The position numbers and the translations under genes are program-made. A stretch of 64,000 nucleotides of DNA, from contig NZ_QNQZ01000007.1 in the NCBI RefSeq assembly GCF_003390935.1, positions 1 to 64,000 of the forward strand, read 5' to 3'. Below the pieces are notes generated by a model. It saw only the letters and a list, made by a program, of their open reading frames with translations. It was not told the DNA's origin and ran no database searches. This stretch comes from Lewinella sp. IMCC34191 (GTDB taxonomy: Bacteria; Bacteroidota; Bacteroidia; Chitinophagales; Saprospiraceae). Position 1 is the first letter of the stretch. Each line of letters opens with the position of its first letter. Positions 39,391 to 48,186 of this stretch are shown piece after piece.

Positions 39391-39439
39391 GGAAACTTGC
39401 TTTGTGTAGACGGTCGTAGATTAAGGGTCGGGCCGAGGC

Positions 39440-39943
39440 CTAGTTGCGGTTGCCGATCATTCCTTTCATCTTCTGGCGGGCCAGGAAAATGCGGCTCTTA
39501 ACGGTGCCGATAGGGATGTTTAAATGGGCGGCTATTTCTTTGTACTCATATCCCCGGTAAAACATGAGGAACGGTACACTGTAGATTTCACCAATCGTGC
39601 TCATCATACGGTTAAGTTCTTTAAGGCGCATGTCGTGCTCACCTTGGTTAGGGATGGCACTGGTGCTCTCCAGAGCGAAGGTGAAGGTTTCAATAGGTTG
39701 ATTCACGTGCTTACGGCTTTTCTCTTTGCGGTAGCGATTGATATATGTATTACGCATGATGGTAGAAACCCAACTTTTGAAGTTGGTACCCATGGTGAAC
39801 TTATCGCGGTGACGGTAAGCACGCATGCTGGTTTCTTGCATAAGATCCTGCGCATCCTGGTGGTTACGCGTTAATCTCAGCGCGAAAGAGAATAACAGAT
39901 TTTCAAGTTTGTTAATCTCCTGTGTGAATTCTTGATTAGTCAT
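39440..39943 (-). CDS. ECF-type RNA polymerase sigma factor
   Basis: A 167-aa sigma factor with region 2 (FSFALRLTRNHQDAQDLMQET, then TNFKSWVSTIMRNTYINRYRK) and region 4 (FLMFYRGYEYKEIAAHLNIPIGTVKSRIFLAR). It belongs to the widely conserved Bacteroidota sigma-70 group that lacks an adjacent anti-sigma gene. The coding sequence is AT-richer than its neighbours. Targets are unknown. Confidence 0.92.
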   Translation of the reverse strand: MTNQEFTQEINKLENLLFSFALRLTRNHQDAQDLMQETSMRAYRHRDKFTMGTNFKSWVSTIMRNTYINRYRKEKSRKHVNQPIETFTFALESTSAIPNQGEHDMRLKELNRMMSTIGEIYSVPFLMFYRGYEYKEIAAHLNIPIGTVKSRIFLARQKMKGMIGNRN

Positions 39944-40021
39944 AGTGCTGATAGCTTACTGTTATAAATTGGTTGCGGGCGGTGCCGCGGTTACTCGCCA
40001 TCACTATATCAAATGGCGTGC

Positions 40022-40029
40022 CAAAATTA
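40022..40029 (-). promoter_or_regulatory. Possible -7 element (TAATTTTG) of the ECF sigma gene
   Basis: Matches TAnnTTTG about 78 bases before the ATG. It lies inside the right arm (40021-40048) of an imperfect inverted repeat whose left arm is 39947-39972. Confidence 0.4.
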
Positions 40030-40131
40030 TAACTTACTGTCTATCAGCTATTTGCGGAATGAAGCGTACGGAGTTATCGTACTACATTTCGGCTAGTGAC
40101 TAAATACAATCATAAGAATCGTATTCCGCCT

Positions 40132-40608
40132 TTAGGGGACGAGTTGAACCCCGTCAGCCAGGAAGTGCAGCTCGCGCCGTGGCTCCGTAATAAGTGCTAT
40201 CTCCGCCTCGGACTGTCCCGCGTCCTCACCATAGTGGCGTAGTTCATCGACCGGGGTCAATTGGCTATAGGCCACCCCGTGCATGACTACCTCCTGCCCG
40301 TCGATGTCTTTAGGCATGAAAAAACCGTAATCCTTAAAGGTTACGGTCATCTCCTCGCCGTTACCGGCGTCTATGGTCATCCAGCAACCCTTGGCCTGGC
40401 ATACGGCGTTAACCGTACCGCGTAGGGTAGTACTGACGGAATCACTGAGGGCGTCATGGTTGTAAGTCGCCAATAGTGATTCCGCCGGCTGTACGTCGCT
40501 CGCGGTAAAGGCCTCTCCGAAGGACTGTGGTTCGGCGGCTGGTTCTGTCTCCCCGGCACATCCGGCAATTAGCAAAAGAAAGAGGCTGGAGTAAAGGAGA
40601 GCGCGCAT
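40132..40608 (-). CDS. DUF4920 lipoprotein
   Basis: A 158-aa lipoprotein (lipobox LLIAGC) with the DUF4920 core: LRGTVNAVCQAKGCWMTI and VTFKDYGFFMPKDIDGQEVVMHGVAY. The two Cys residues in VCQAKGCW may bind metal. The family has no established function. Confidence 0.82.
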   Translation of the reverse strand: MRALLYSSLFLLLIAGCAGETEPAAEPQSFGEAFTASDVQPAESLLATYNHDALSDSVSTTLRGTVNAVCQAKGCWMTIDAGNGEEMTVTFKDYGFFMPKDIDGQEVVMHGVAYSQLTPVDELRHYGEDAGQSEAEIALITEPRRELHFLADGVQLVP

Positions 40609-40618
40609 TCAGGATTAT

Positions 40619-41008
40619 TTACTGGTAGGCTACCAGGTCGGTAATGTAGCTATCGCCGTATCCGGCTTCTTCCAGGGTCTTCTGTAGGGCCACGGCTTCC
40701 TCACGATCGGTGAAGCTTTCCCGGCTCTCTACGACCCAAACCTGCTCACAGGGGCGATAGCGGGCTACTAAGGTAGGGTGAAATGGGTATTCGGAGGGAT
40801 CGGTATAGCGCAAAATGGCCACTTGCACCTTGTACTCCGTAGTAGGTGTGGTGGAAAATTTGGGCAGGGACGGTGCCGTCGCGCCACCGGGAACTCCGGC
40901 TTCCCCATAGGTAGACGGACCCTCTTCGCAGTAGGAAGGGGTGCCTTCCGTCTGGGCGGAGAGGGCGGTACAGGTAAAAGCGAACAGCAATAGAGTCAGG
41001 TATCGCAT
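40619..41008 (-). CDS. Secreted SPOR-like domain protein
   Basis: A 129-aa protein with a signal peptide (LLLFAFTCTALSAQ), a Pro/Gly/Ser spacer, and a C-terminal domain of about 70 residues (EYKVQVAILRY ... VVESRESFTDREEAVALQKTLEEAGYGDSYITD) that looks like a SPOR repeat. SPOR domains bind peptidoglycan. It ends 10 bases before the DUF4920 gene on the same strand. Confidence 0.65.
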   Translation of the reverse strand: MRYLTLLLFAFTCTALSAQTEGTPSYCEEGPSTYGEAGVPGGATAPSLPKFSTTPTTEYKVQVAILRYTDPSEYPFHPTLVARYRPCEQVWVVESRESFTDREEAVALQKTLEEAGYGDSYITDLVAYQ

Positions 41009-41103
41009 AGTGGGATCAGTAAAAGGTAAACGAAATAGGTTGACGCAATGTGAAAGAGAATAATGAAATGCGTACCTAAATGTTCGTTACGTGAATGTTA
41101 TCC

Positions 41104-43053
41104 TCATTGCAATGTCACCACGATGTCGACCCGCCGATTCAGGTTTTTTTCTTCCCGTCCGGCGATTTCGCCCCTGCCTTCCTCTATAACGATCAGGTTT
41201 TCGGGGATTCCCAATTCGCGCAGGTAGCTGCCTACGGCCTCCGCCCGTTGCTGGCTCAGCTGCATATTGTATGCTATAGTACCGGTTTCGTCGGTGAACC
41301 CGATCAGCGCGATGGATTTGATTTGGTCGCGGTCCAGGGATTGGACGAATGCCGACAGGGATGCTTTCTGTTCCGGGGTAAGCGCGCTTTTTTCAAAGGC
41401 GAATAGAGCCCGGCTTTCCTTAGTGTAAGATGCTCTCTTTTTGACCGTAGGTTTCGCCACCGGAGCATTCACGGGTGGGACGAGCCGCACATCGATGCGG
41501 TAGGGCGCGCTATTATCCCACCTGGGAATATCAAAAGCGTTGCGGTAGGGCAGGTAATCCGAGTTGTCCACCCGTAGCGAAAGGCTCGCATCGGGTGGGG
41601 CACAGATAAAGAAGCGGCCGGCGTAGTTCGTGCGGAAGACGTCGCCACCGGCAATCGGTACGGCCTGGTTGGCGATGGGTTTGCCGGTCAGGCTGTCCGT
41701 GACGTATCCGGAAACATATGTTACTTCCTTTCCGGTGAGTTCCTCATTAAGTATAAAGGTATAGATATCCAGTCCGCCTTCCCCGCCGGCCCGGTCGCTG
41801 GCAAAGTAACCCCGGCGACCGTCGGCGGATAGGTGAAAGCCGAGTTCCCGGGCGGCGCTGTTGATGGGCGCGCCAATGTTCATGGCTTTGGTAAACATTT
41901 CACGGCTGGCATCCCAGCGGCTATAGAAGATATCCTGGTCGCCGAGACTCTCGTGCCCCATACTGGAGAAGTACAGGGTCTCTGAGTCATTGCTCAGGAA
42001 AGGAGCCTCCTCGTCGTAAGGGGTATTCACGCCGGATCCGAGGTTGATGGGTTCCGACCATCCGCCATCCGGCAGGCGATAACAGCGGTACAGATCACTG
42101 CCGCCAATGCCTCCGGGACGCGTGCTCGCGAAGAAGAGCTGTCGACCGTCGCAGCTGATTGCCGCCTGGGAATCCCAGGTGGAGGAGTTAAGGTAGTTGG
42201 GCAGGCGCTGTGTATGCTCGATGCTGCCATCGATCAGTACGCCGGAGTGGATATCGCAACCGCTGCCGCCTTCTTTCTCATGACAAAGGGTAAAGAAGAT
42301 CGTCTCGCCGTCACGAACCATAGTACACATGCCTTCCGGCTGTTGGGTGTTGAAATTGCCGAAACGGGAGGTACGGAACTTCGCCGTGATATCGCGCCGT
42401 CTGGCGATGATCAGGTCTTCGTCTCCTCGCGGTTCCTGCCGGGTGTAAAGCACGCCGGTCAGGTCATTCGTGAAGAAGGGGAAGTAGTCATTGTCTTCGC
42501 TATTGATCGGCTTACCCATGTTAACGAGCGCGCTTGCGTTGACGTAGGTCGTGCTGTCCGACCACATCTGGGCGGCAAGGATGCTTCCGGCTAGTTGTTG
42601 CTCCACGATTCGCTTCTCGGTGGCCATCTCTTGTTCGCCCATGAGGCCGAAGTCGCCACGGTCCCGATTCTGTAGATCCTGAAATTGTAGCAGGTAAGCC
42701 AGGGCCTCCCGGGGCTCGCCGGCCTGGAGGTAGGCTTCGCCCAATTGATAATAGAGGAGCCGTGAAAAAGTGGAATCGGATGCCAGCACCTTTTGGTAGG
42801 CATCCACCGCGCAGGCGTAGTCTTTTTGCAGGCTACATGCCGTGCCCAGTGAACGTACGCCCGGTAAGAATTTGGGGTCGAATTTGACCGCTTGGCGCAG
42901 GCTCTTGGTGGCCCGGTCCAGTTTGCCGTCCAGTATATATTGCATCCCGTCGTCGAAGGCAGCTACGGCACGTTCCCGGTCAGACCGCTGACCAAAAACG
43001 TAACTGCTCGCGAACAAGATGAGATGTAAAACGATTAGATGAGCGGTCCGCAT
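41104..43053 (-). CDS. PorE-like protein: TPR, PD40 propeller, CRD and OmpA domains
   Basis: A 649-aa envelope protein with a signal peptide (start ATG 43053). Domains in order are TPR repeats (about 25-125), a PD40/WD40-like propeller (about 170-430; DGRQLFFASTRPGGIGGSDLY, DGRRGYFASDRAGGEGGLDIY), a carboxypeptidase-like regulatory domain (about 450-530) and an OmpA peptidoglycan-binding domain (about 540-649; ALIGFTDETG, LSQQRAEAV, EEGRGE, NRRVDIV). This order is that of PorE, which anchors the type IX secretion system to peptidoglycan. Paralogues with the same layout exist, so the exact role is inferred. Confidence 0.85.
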   Translation of the reverse strand: MRTAHLIVLHLILFASSYVFGQRSDRERAVAAFDDGMQYILDGKLDRATKSLRQAVKFDPKFLPGVRSLGTACSLQKDYACAVDAYQKVLASDSTFSRLLYYQLGEAYLQAGEPREALAYLLQFQDLQNRDRGDFGLMGEQEMATEKRIVEQQLAGSILAAQMWSDSTTYVNASALVNMGKPINSEDNDYFPFFTNDLTGVLYTRQEPRGDEDLIIARRRDITAKFRTSRFGNFNTQQPEGMCTMVRDGETIFFTLCHEKEGGSGCDIHSGVLIDGSIEHTQRLPNYLNSSTWDSQAAISCDGRQLFFASTRPGGIGGSDLYRCYRLPDGGWSEPINLGSGVNTPYDEEAPFLSNDSETLYFSSMGHESLGDQDIFYSRWDASREMFTKAMNIGAPINSAARELGFHLSADGRRGYFASDRAGGEGGLDIYTFILNEELTGKEVTYVSGYVTDSLTGKPIANQAVPIAGGDVFRTNYAGRFFICAPPDASLSLRVDNSDYLPYRNAFDIPRWDNSAPYRIDVRLVPPVNAPVAKPTVKKRASYTKESRALFAFEKSALTPEQKASLSAFVQSLDRDQIKSIALIGFTDETGTIAYNMQLSQQRAEAVGSYLRELGIPENLIVIEEGRGEIAGREEKNLNRRVDIVVTLQ

Positions 43054-43217
43054 AAAATTGGGACTGGGGGGCGAGTCTACCAAAGCTTGGGCTCCGTCCG
43101 AAGACGGAGCCACAAGTACAATGAGTGCATTAGTAAACTATCGCCGCTAATGTAAGACTTTTTTAAACTGTTGCCCCATTCGTGCCACGCACGGACGGGG
43201 TGATTCATTGTACCTGT

Positions 43218-44141
43218 ATGAAGATCATTCAAATTTCCCTTTTGGGATTGCTCTTGCAGGCCTGTAACGCTTCCGTTGATTCTAACATTGTAAATAGTGA
43301 CGAAGCCGTGCAATCCGGGACCGCCATTTTTGGAGGGGAACTCAGTGATTATTGGTATCAGGGGGAAGCTGAAATTTCTACGTACACACTAAGCCAGGCC
43401 CGCTATGGCGAGTTGCGCGAGGGGCAGGCTGTGCTGATCCAGGTCAGCGAACCCTTCCTGGCCGACCGCCAGGTAAAGGACGAAGGGGGCGGAGCGGAAT
43501 CGGGAACATCCGCCGCCGTGCTCAAGACCAATCTGATTCGCCGCTTCGTGACCGGCATCTACGATTACTCCCTCATGACCTCGGTCTTCACGCCAACCGA
43601 CGGAACGACCTACCCCAACACCCTGAAGGTGACCACCAGTTCCCAGGATTGGTGCGGACAGAGTTACACCCAGTTGAACTACACCGGGAGTGACAAGTGG
43701 CGGATGCAACTCCGTAGCTACTTCGAGCGGGAGGGTGACCAGGATGTACCGTTGGCAGCAGACTTTTTGGAGGACGAAATTTTCAATCGTATTCGCATCG
43801 GGGGAAAGTTGCCCGAGGGCTCGTTCCAGGTAATTCCCAGCACGGGATATTTACTCATGACCCACCAAGCCTACCGGGCCGCTCCCGCCCGGGCGAGTAA
43901 TGCGGCGGTTGGCGACAGTCTGCAAACCTATAGCCTGGAATACACCGATCTGCCCCGGCGGCTGGAGATCACTTACGAAGCGGATCCCCCCTACGTTATC
44001 CGGGCTTGGACGGAGACTTATCCGAGCGGGGATACCACCCTGACGACCACGGCCACGCTCAACCAACAGCGGACGGAGCCTTACTGGTCGCAAAACGCTA
44101 ACGCCAACCGACCCCTGCGCGCGGATTTAGGACTGGAGTAG
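43218..44141 (+). CDS. Conserved Bacteroidota lipoprotein of unknown function
   Basis: A 307-aa lipoprotein (start ATG 43218, lipobox LLLQAC). Conserved blocks include YWYQGEAEISTYTLSQARYGELREGQAVLIQVSE, QVKD, VLKTNLIRRFVTGIYDYSLMTSVF and WCGQSYTQLNY. Proteins of this type are often labelled septum formation inhibitor Maf in databases. It shows no similarity to the Maf nucleotide pyrophosphatase fold, so I do not use that name. The function is unknown. Confidence 0.7.
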   Translation: MKIIQISLLGLLLQACNASVDSNIVNSDEAVQSGTAIFGGELSDYWYQGEAEISTYTLSQARYGELREGQAVLIQVSEPFLADRQVKDEGGGAESGTSAAVLKTNLIRRFVTGIYDYSLMTSVFTPTDGTTYPNTLKVTTSSQDWCGQSYTQLNYTGSDKWRMQLRSYFEREGDQDVPLAADFLEDEIFNRIRIGGKLPEGSFQVIPSTGYLLMTHQAYRAAPARASNAAVGDSLQTYSLEYTDLPRRLEITYEADPPYVIRAWTETYPSGDTTLTTTATLNQQRTEPYWSQNANANRPLRADLGLE

Positions 44142-44188
44142 CACAATTTTACCGGACCTTCGTTAGGCAACCACAAGGACCTTACCCT

Positions 44189-44935
44189 ATGTACCGTTTT
44201 CCAACGCTGCTTTACCTCTTTATCTTTTTACTGGTCGGCCAGGTATTACCCGGACAGGGCTTACGACCCTACAACCCAAGCAACGGCACCAACGCCGCGC
44301 TGCTTGGCTTGGGCGGCAGCCTCACGGTAACTTCCGTTCTGCTTGACCGGCGGGTGACACCACTGACCGAGGATGACATCGGTATCCTGGAGATCGATCG
44401 TATACCGGGGATTGATATGTTCAGCACCCGGCACCTGAGCCTGCGCGCAGACGAGGCAACCGATAAGATACTGCTGGCCAGTTTTGCCAGTCCCTTTTTC
44501 CTTTTACTTGACCGCCCCGGCCGGGAGAACTTCAACAGTGCCGCCCTGATCGTTTTTCAAGGCGCGATGATTAATTCCGGCCTGATTAACCTGACAAAAG
44601 TGCTGGTCCGCAGGCCGCGACCCTATAATTACAACACGGACGCGCCGCTGGATACCAAGCTGAAAAAATCCAGCCGCTACTCCTTCTTCAGCGGGCACAG
44701 TGCGACCACGGCCTACTTTGCGATTACTTCCGCCAAGCTCTATAACGATCTCTACCCGAACAGCAATGCCCGGCCCTACGTCTGGCTGGGAGCGGCGCTG
44801 CTGCCGGCGGCGGTTAGCTACGGACGAATGCGGGCCGGCCGGCACTTCTTTACCGACGTCCTGGTGGGCACGGCGGTTGGCACGATCATTGCCCTGGTCG
44901 TACCTACCCTCCACAAGGGGAGCGGCGAAAATTAG
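44189..44935 (+). CDS. PAP2-family membrane phosphatase
   Basis: A 248-aa membrane phosphatase. The three active-site motifs are KVLVRRPRP, FFSGHSATTA and GRMRAGRHFFTDV. Likely substrates are lipid phosphates such as undecaprenyl pyrophosphate or phosphatidate, acting at the outer face of the inner membrane. A signal-like helix is at the N-terminus. Confidence 0.88.
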   Translation: MYRFPTLLYLFIFLLVGQVLPGQGLRPYNPSNGTNAALLGLGGSLTVTSVLLDRRVTPLTEDDIGILEIDRIPGIDMFSTRHLSLRADEATDKILLASFASPFFLLLDRPGRENFNSAALIVFQGAMINSGLINLTKVLVRRPRPYNYNTDAPLDTKLKKSSRYSFFSGHSATTAYFAITSAKLYNDLYPNSNARPYVWLGAALLPAAVSYGRMRAGRHFFTDVLVGTAVGTIIALVVPTLHKGSGEN

Positions 44936-44943
44936 CACGTTAC

Positions 44944-45879
44944 ATGGCACAGTTTATTGACTACTACCAAACCCTCGGCGTAGATAAATCCGCCGACGAG
45001 AAGCAACTGAAGAAGGCCTTCCGCAAACTGGCCCGGAAGTACCATCCGGACGTGGCACCAGACGATGCGGAGGCCGAACAAAAATTTAAGGCCGTCAACG
45101 AGGCATATGCCGTGCTCAGTGATCCGGAAAAGCGGGCGAAGTACGATAAGTACGGTAAGGACTGGGAGCACGCCGAAGCCTTTGAGGAAGCCCGTCGGCA
45201 GCAAGGTGCCGGCGGCGGGGGCAACTTCGGCGGGTACGGCGGAGGCGGCAATCCCTTCGGTGGACAGTATACCTATTCCGGCGGAGGCGAGGGAGCGGAT
45301 TTCTCCGATTTCTTCCGCGATATGTTCGGCGGCGCGGGAGCGGGAAGCAGCTTCGGCGGCCAAAGCGGCCGTGCCTTTCGCGGCCGCGATATCGAGGCGG
45401 AATTACGGGTCCCAATGGAAGACGTTCTTCAGGACAATAAGCAGGTACTGACCGTCAACGGAAAGCAGCTACGCGTAACCATTCCCGCGGGCGTGGAAGA
45501 CGGCCAAACACTACGCCTGCGCGGGCAAGGCAGTCCGGGAGCGGGTGGCGGGCCCGCCGGTGACCTTTACATTACCTTCCGGGTGGCCACGCCCGACGAC
45601 TATCAACGCGAGGGAGCGGACCTGTACAAGACCGTCCCCGTAGATTTATACACCATGCTGCTGGGGGGTAAGATTACGGTCGATACCCCGACTGGCGCGG
45701 TTAACCTGCCGGTAGCGCAGAACACACCCAACGGCAAACGGGTAAGATTGAAGGGTAAGGGCTTGCCCGTTTATAAACAGTCCACCTCCGGAGATCTATA
45801 CCTCGATCTTACGGTGCAGCTGCCCGAAAAGCTGTCCGCGGAGGAGAAGAAAACCCTTGAGCAGCTGGCCGGCCGCTAG
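44944..45879 (+). CDS. cbpA: CbpA-type DnaJ co-chaperone
   Basis: A 311-aa Hsp40 that stimulates DnaK. The J domain (about 5-70) has the HPD motif in YHPDVAPDD, then a Gly/Phe-rich linker (about 80-130) and the C-terminal substrate-binding domains, without the zinc finger of DnaJ. The cbpM-like gene follows after 14 bases. Confidence 0.92.
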   Translation: MAQFIDYYQTLGVDKSADEKQLKKAFRKLARKYHPDVAPDDAEAEQKFKAVNEAYAVLSDPEKRAKYDKYGKDWEHAEAFEEARRQQGAGGGGNFGGYGGGGNPFGGQYTYSGGGEGADFSDFFRDMFGGAGAGSSFGGQSGRAFRGRDIEAELRVPMEDVLQDNKQVLTVNGKQLRVTIPAGVEDGQTLRLRGQGSPGAGGGPAGDLYITFRVATPDDYQREGADLYKTVPVDLYTMLLGGKITVDTPTGAVNLPVAQNTPNGKRVRLKGKGLPVYKQSTSGDLYLDLTVQLPEKLSAEEKKTLEQLAGR

Positions 45880-45893
45880 TCAAATCGATAGAC

Positions 45894-46178
45894 ATGAATT
45901 CCGGAGTAGCCTACATCACCATCCAACAGTTCTGCAGCTTTCACCAGTGTGAAACGATCGTGATCGAAGAATTTCTGGATCACGGCATTTTCGAAGTGCA
46001 GCAGCAGAAGGAAATCATCCTGATCCCCGAAACGCAGGTTCCCCGTATTGAGCGGGCCCTACGCCTTCGTAATCAGCTCGGGGTCAATTCCGCCGGCATC
46101 GATATCATTCTACGGCTGATCGACCGCATCGAGCTGGATCGCCGGGGTGCGGTCGAGGACTGGGAAGATTACGAATAA
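45894..46178 (+). CDS. CbpM-like chaperone modulator
   Basis: A 94-aa MerR-like helical protein of the CbpM type, which binds the J domain of CbpA. The sequence VAYITIQQFCSFHQCETIVIEEFLDHGIFE and position after cbpA support the call. Its stop is one base from the convergent methyltransferase end. Confidence 0.82.
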   Translation: MNSGVAYITIQQFCSFHQCETIVIEEFLDHGIFEVQQQKEIILIPETQVPRIERALRLRNQLGVNSAGIDIILRLIDRIELDRRGAVEDWEDYE

Positions 46179-46179
46179 A

Positions 46180-47019
46180 TCAGCTAAAGAAGCCTACCCG
46201 CCAGGGCTTATACCGCGTGGGGATAAGCGTGATGTGTGGGCCGTTCAATTCGGGACGTAGAAACAACAGCCCGAAGTGGTACAGATCCACCGAAGCCGTC
46301 ACCGCGGGTAGCTTCTGCAAATCTTCCCAGGCCGTTTCCATTTCTTCGGACCAGTGGATATCCGCTACGACGATCACGCTGTCCGTAGTCAGCCGGGGCA
46401 GTAAAGCATTTACGTAATCGAGCGTCGGCTGCCGCTGGTGATTACCATCCAAAAACAAGAGGGTTCGTTCGCTGGCGAGGTCGCCGTGCGCCCCAAGCCA
46501 ATCCCCGAACCGGTCGTTGAACAGACAGAGGCTGGAGGATACCTGTGCTTTGGCAAAAGTGGTGCGGGCCAGCTCGGCGACTTCCGGATTTCCTTCGACC
46601 GTAAGCAGGGGAGTACGCGTGTCGGCCAGGTGCAGGTAAAGGGTGGATATTCCCGCGTTCGTACCAAACTCGATGATCCGGGCGGGCCGAACCCATAAAC
46701 ACAAACGAAACAGAAAGCGGCCCGACGTATTACCGATCGCGTTGCTGCTTACAAGACTGGCCGCGCTTCGGGTAGTGGAGGTCGTAGTGCGGCTCGGGGC
46801 GCCTAGTTCCATTAGCCTGATTGACTGCTTTTGTCCTGACCAGTACTTGCGGATGCGATCGATAAGTCCGAATGCATAGAACGTCCTTCTATCCCGGTAG
46901 ACTTCCCGGACGAACGCGCTGAGAAAGGGGGAGTGTACGTCGTAGCGCGTACCGGCCCGGCCATACCAGCGCAGGGCGGACAGCAGACGGAAAAGCCAGT
47001 ACCGGAGACGAGCGGCCAT
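46180..47019 (-). CDS. Class I SAM-dependent methyltransferase (O-methyltransferase-like)
   Basis: A 279-aa protein from ATG 47019. Motif I is ARIIEFGTNAGISTLYL, followed by VEGNPEVAELAR and LLFLDGNHQRQPTLDY. The latter fits caffeoyl-CoA O-methyltransferase-type enzymes with a metal-site Asp. The N-terminal 100 residues are basic and unusual. The substrate is unknown. Confidence 0.8.
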   Translation of the reverse strand: MAARLRYWLFRLLSALRWYGRAGTRYDVHSPFLSAFVREVYRDRRTFYAFGLIDRIRKYWSGQKQSIRLMELGAPSRTTTSTTRSAASLVSSNAIGNTSGRFLFRLCLWVRPARIIEFGTNAGISTLYLHLADTRTPLLTVEGNPEVAELARTTFAKAQVSSSLCLFNDRFGDWLGAHGDLASERTLLFLDGNHQRQPTLDYVNALLPRLTTDSVIVVADIHWSEEMETAWEDLQKLPAVTASVDLYHFGLLFLRPELNGPHITLIPTRYKPWRVGFFS

Positions 47020-47121
47020 GGGGTGCAATGATAGCGCAATTTGGCCTGGATAAGTCGTCGCACCCTTTCCTTTCGGGAACTCCCCACCCCCGTAATCCGT
47101 TGGAAGTGTAAATATCTAATC

Positions 47122-47622
47122 ATGTCAAGAGGCTTCGTCAAGGAATCAGATCAGGAAACCCTACCCATCATACCGGCCCGTCCCCCGCTTCCCGTGGGCG
47201 CTACCAATTACGTTACGCCGGCCGGGTTGGAAGCTTTGCAGGCCGAACGCCGTACCCTGGAGGCCGATAAGGCTAATCTACCCGGCGACAATGAGGACGA
47301 GCGCCGCCGTGCCGCCACCGTCATCGACGGGAAACTGAACCTGCTGAATCAGCGCATCACCAGTGCCCGGGTGCTCGTGCCGGAAGACCAGCCGCAGGAC
47401 GAAATCCGTTTCGGTGCCCGGGTGAAGCTGCGCCAGCAACCGGGAAACCGCACCCAGGAATTTCAGATCGTTGGAGTTGACGAAGCCAACGTGAAGGAGA
47501 AGAAAATCAGCTTCACCGCCCCCATAGCGGAAGCCATCACGGGCTTGCGCGTCGGGGAACGGGCCGATTTCCGCCTGGGAAATGAGTTGCGGAAGCTCGA
47601 GATCCTGGCGATCACCTATTGA
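47122..47622 (+). CDS. GreA/GreB-like transcription elongation factor
   Basis: A 166-aa protein from ATG 47122. MSRGFVKESDQE followed by PLPVGATNYVTPAGLEAL resembles GreB-like factors that rescue stalled RNA polymerase by transcript cleavage. A short coiled coil (about 45-95) is followed by the globular C-domain (FGARVKLRQ ... FQIVGVDEAN). Acidic residues expected at the coiled-coil tip are near DNEDERR. Confidence 0.85.
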   Translation: MSRGFVKESDQETLPIIPARPPLPVGATNYVTPAGLEALQAERRTLEADKANLPGDNEDERRRAATVIDGKLNLLNQRITSARVLVPEDQPQDEIRFGARVKLRQQPGNRTQEFQIVGVDEANVKEKKISFTAPIAEAITGLRVGERADFRLGNELRKLEILAITY

Positions 47623-47628
47623 TCTAAC

Positions 47629-48186
47629 TCATTCTTCAACGTCCAGGGCGTGCAGGGTGTCCTTCAGTTTGCGCATACGACTCCGCCAGAAGCGAAACTG
47701 AACGAAGAGGGTTATGGCGGTAAAGGCCAGGATTGCCCCGGCCACCCAAAACCGGCTCCATTGCCAGAGGTCGGGTACGTTAGATAGCAGGAAGCCGAAA
47801 AGGATCAGGAGGGTCAGGGTACGCAGGATGATGGATACGCGGCTGTAGCTTCGAATGGCCCCGATCTGCCTGCTGATTGCCTCGCGTACCGGTTCTGCCC
47901 CGATCGGACGCGCCGCCAAGCGGTAGCCTGCAACGGCATGGGCGATCAGAAGTAGCAGACCCAAAGCTAGGGCGACGGTCCAGCCGATAGGTCGTTGATC
48001 GCCGTCCAGGCCGGTGTAGAATACGGCCAGGAAGATAATCCAACAGGCTCCCTCGAACACAAGCTGGCGGCGTAATCCATCCAGGGCCGGGTGGGACCAC
48101 CGGACCTGCAGTTGATCGGGAGGAAGCTGGGCGGTGGCGTCGGTGTTGATTTGTTGCCAAGTATGCTTGGCCGATTCCAGGTTCAT
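47629..48186 (-). CDS. Membrane protein co-encoded with an ECF sigma factor
   Basis: A 185-aa protein with four predicted membrane helices and no recognised domain. It overlaps the upstream sigma gene by four bases (ATGA), so the two are translationally coupled. By position it may be an anti-sigma factor, although it lacks a clear zinc-binding anti-sigma motif. Confidence 0.65.
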   Translation of the reverse strand: MNLESAKHTWQQINTDATAQLPPDQLQVRWSHPALDGLRRQLVFEGACWIIFLAVFYTGLDGDQRPIGWTVALALGLLLLIAHAVAGYRLAARPIGAEPVREAISRQIGAIRSYSRVSIILRTLTLLILFGFLLSNVPDLWQWSRFWVAGAILAFTAITLFVQFRFWRSRMRKLKDTLHALDVEE

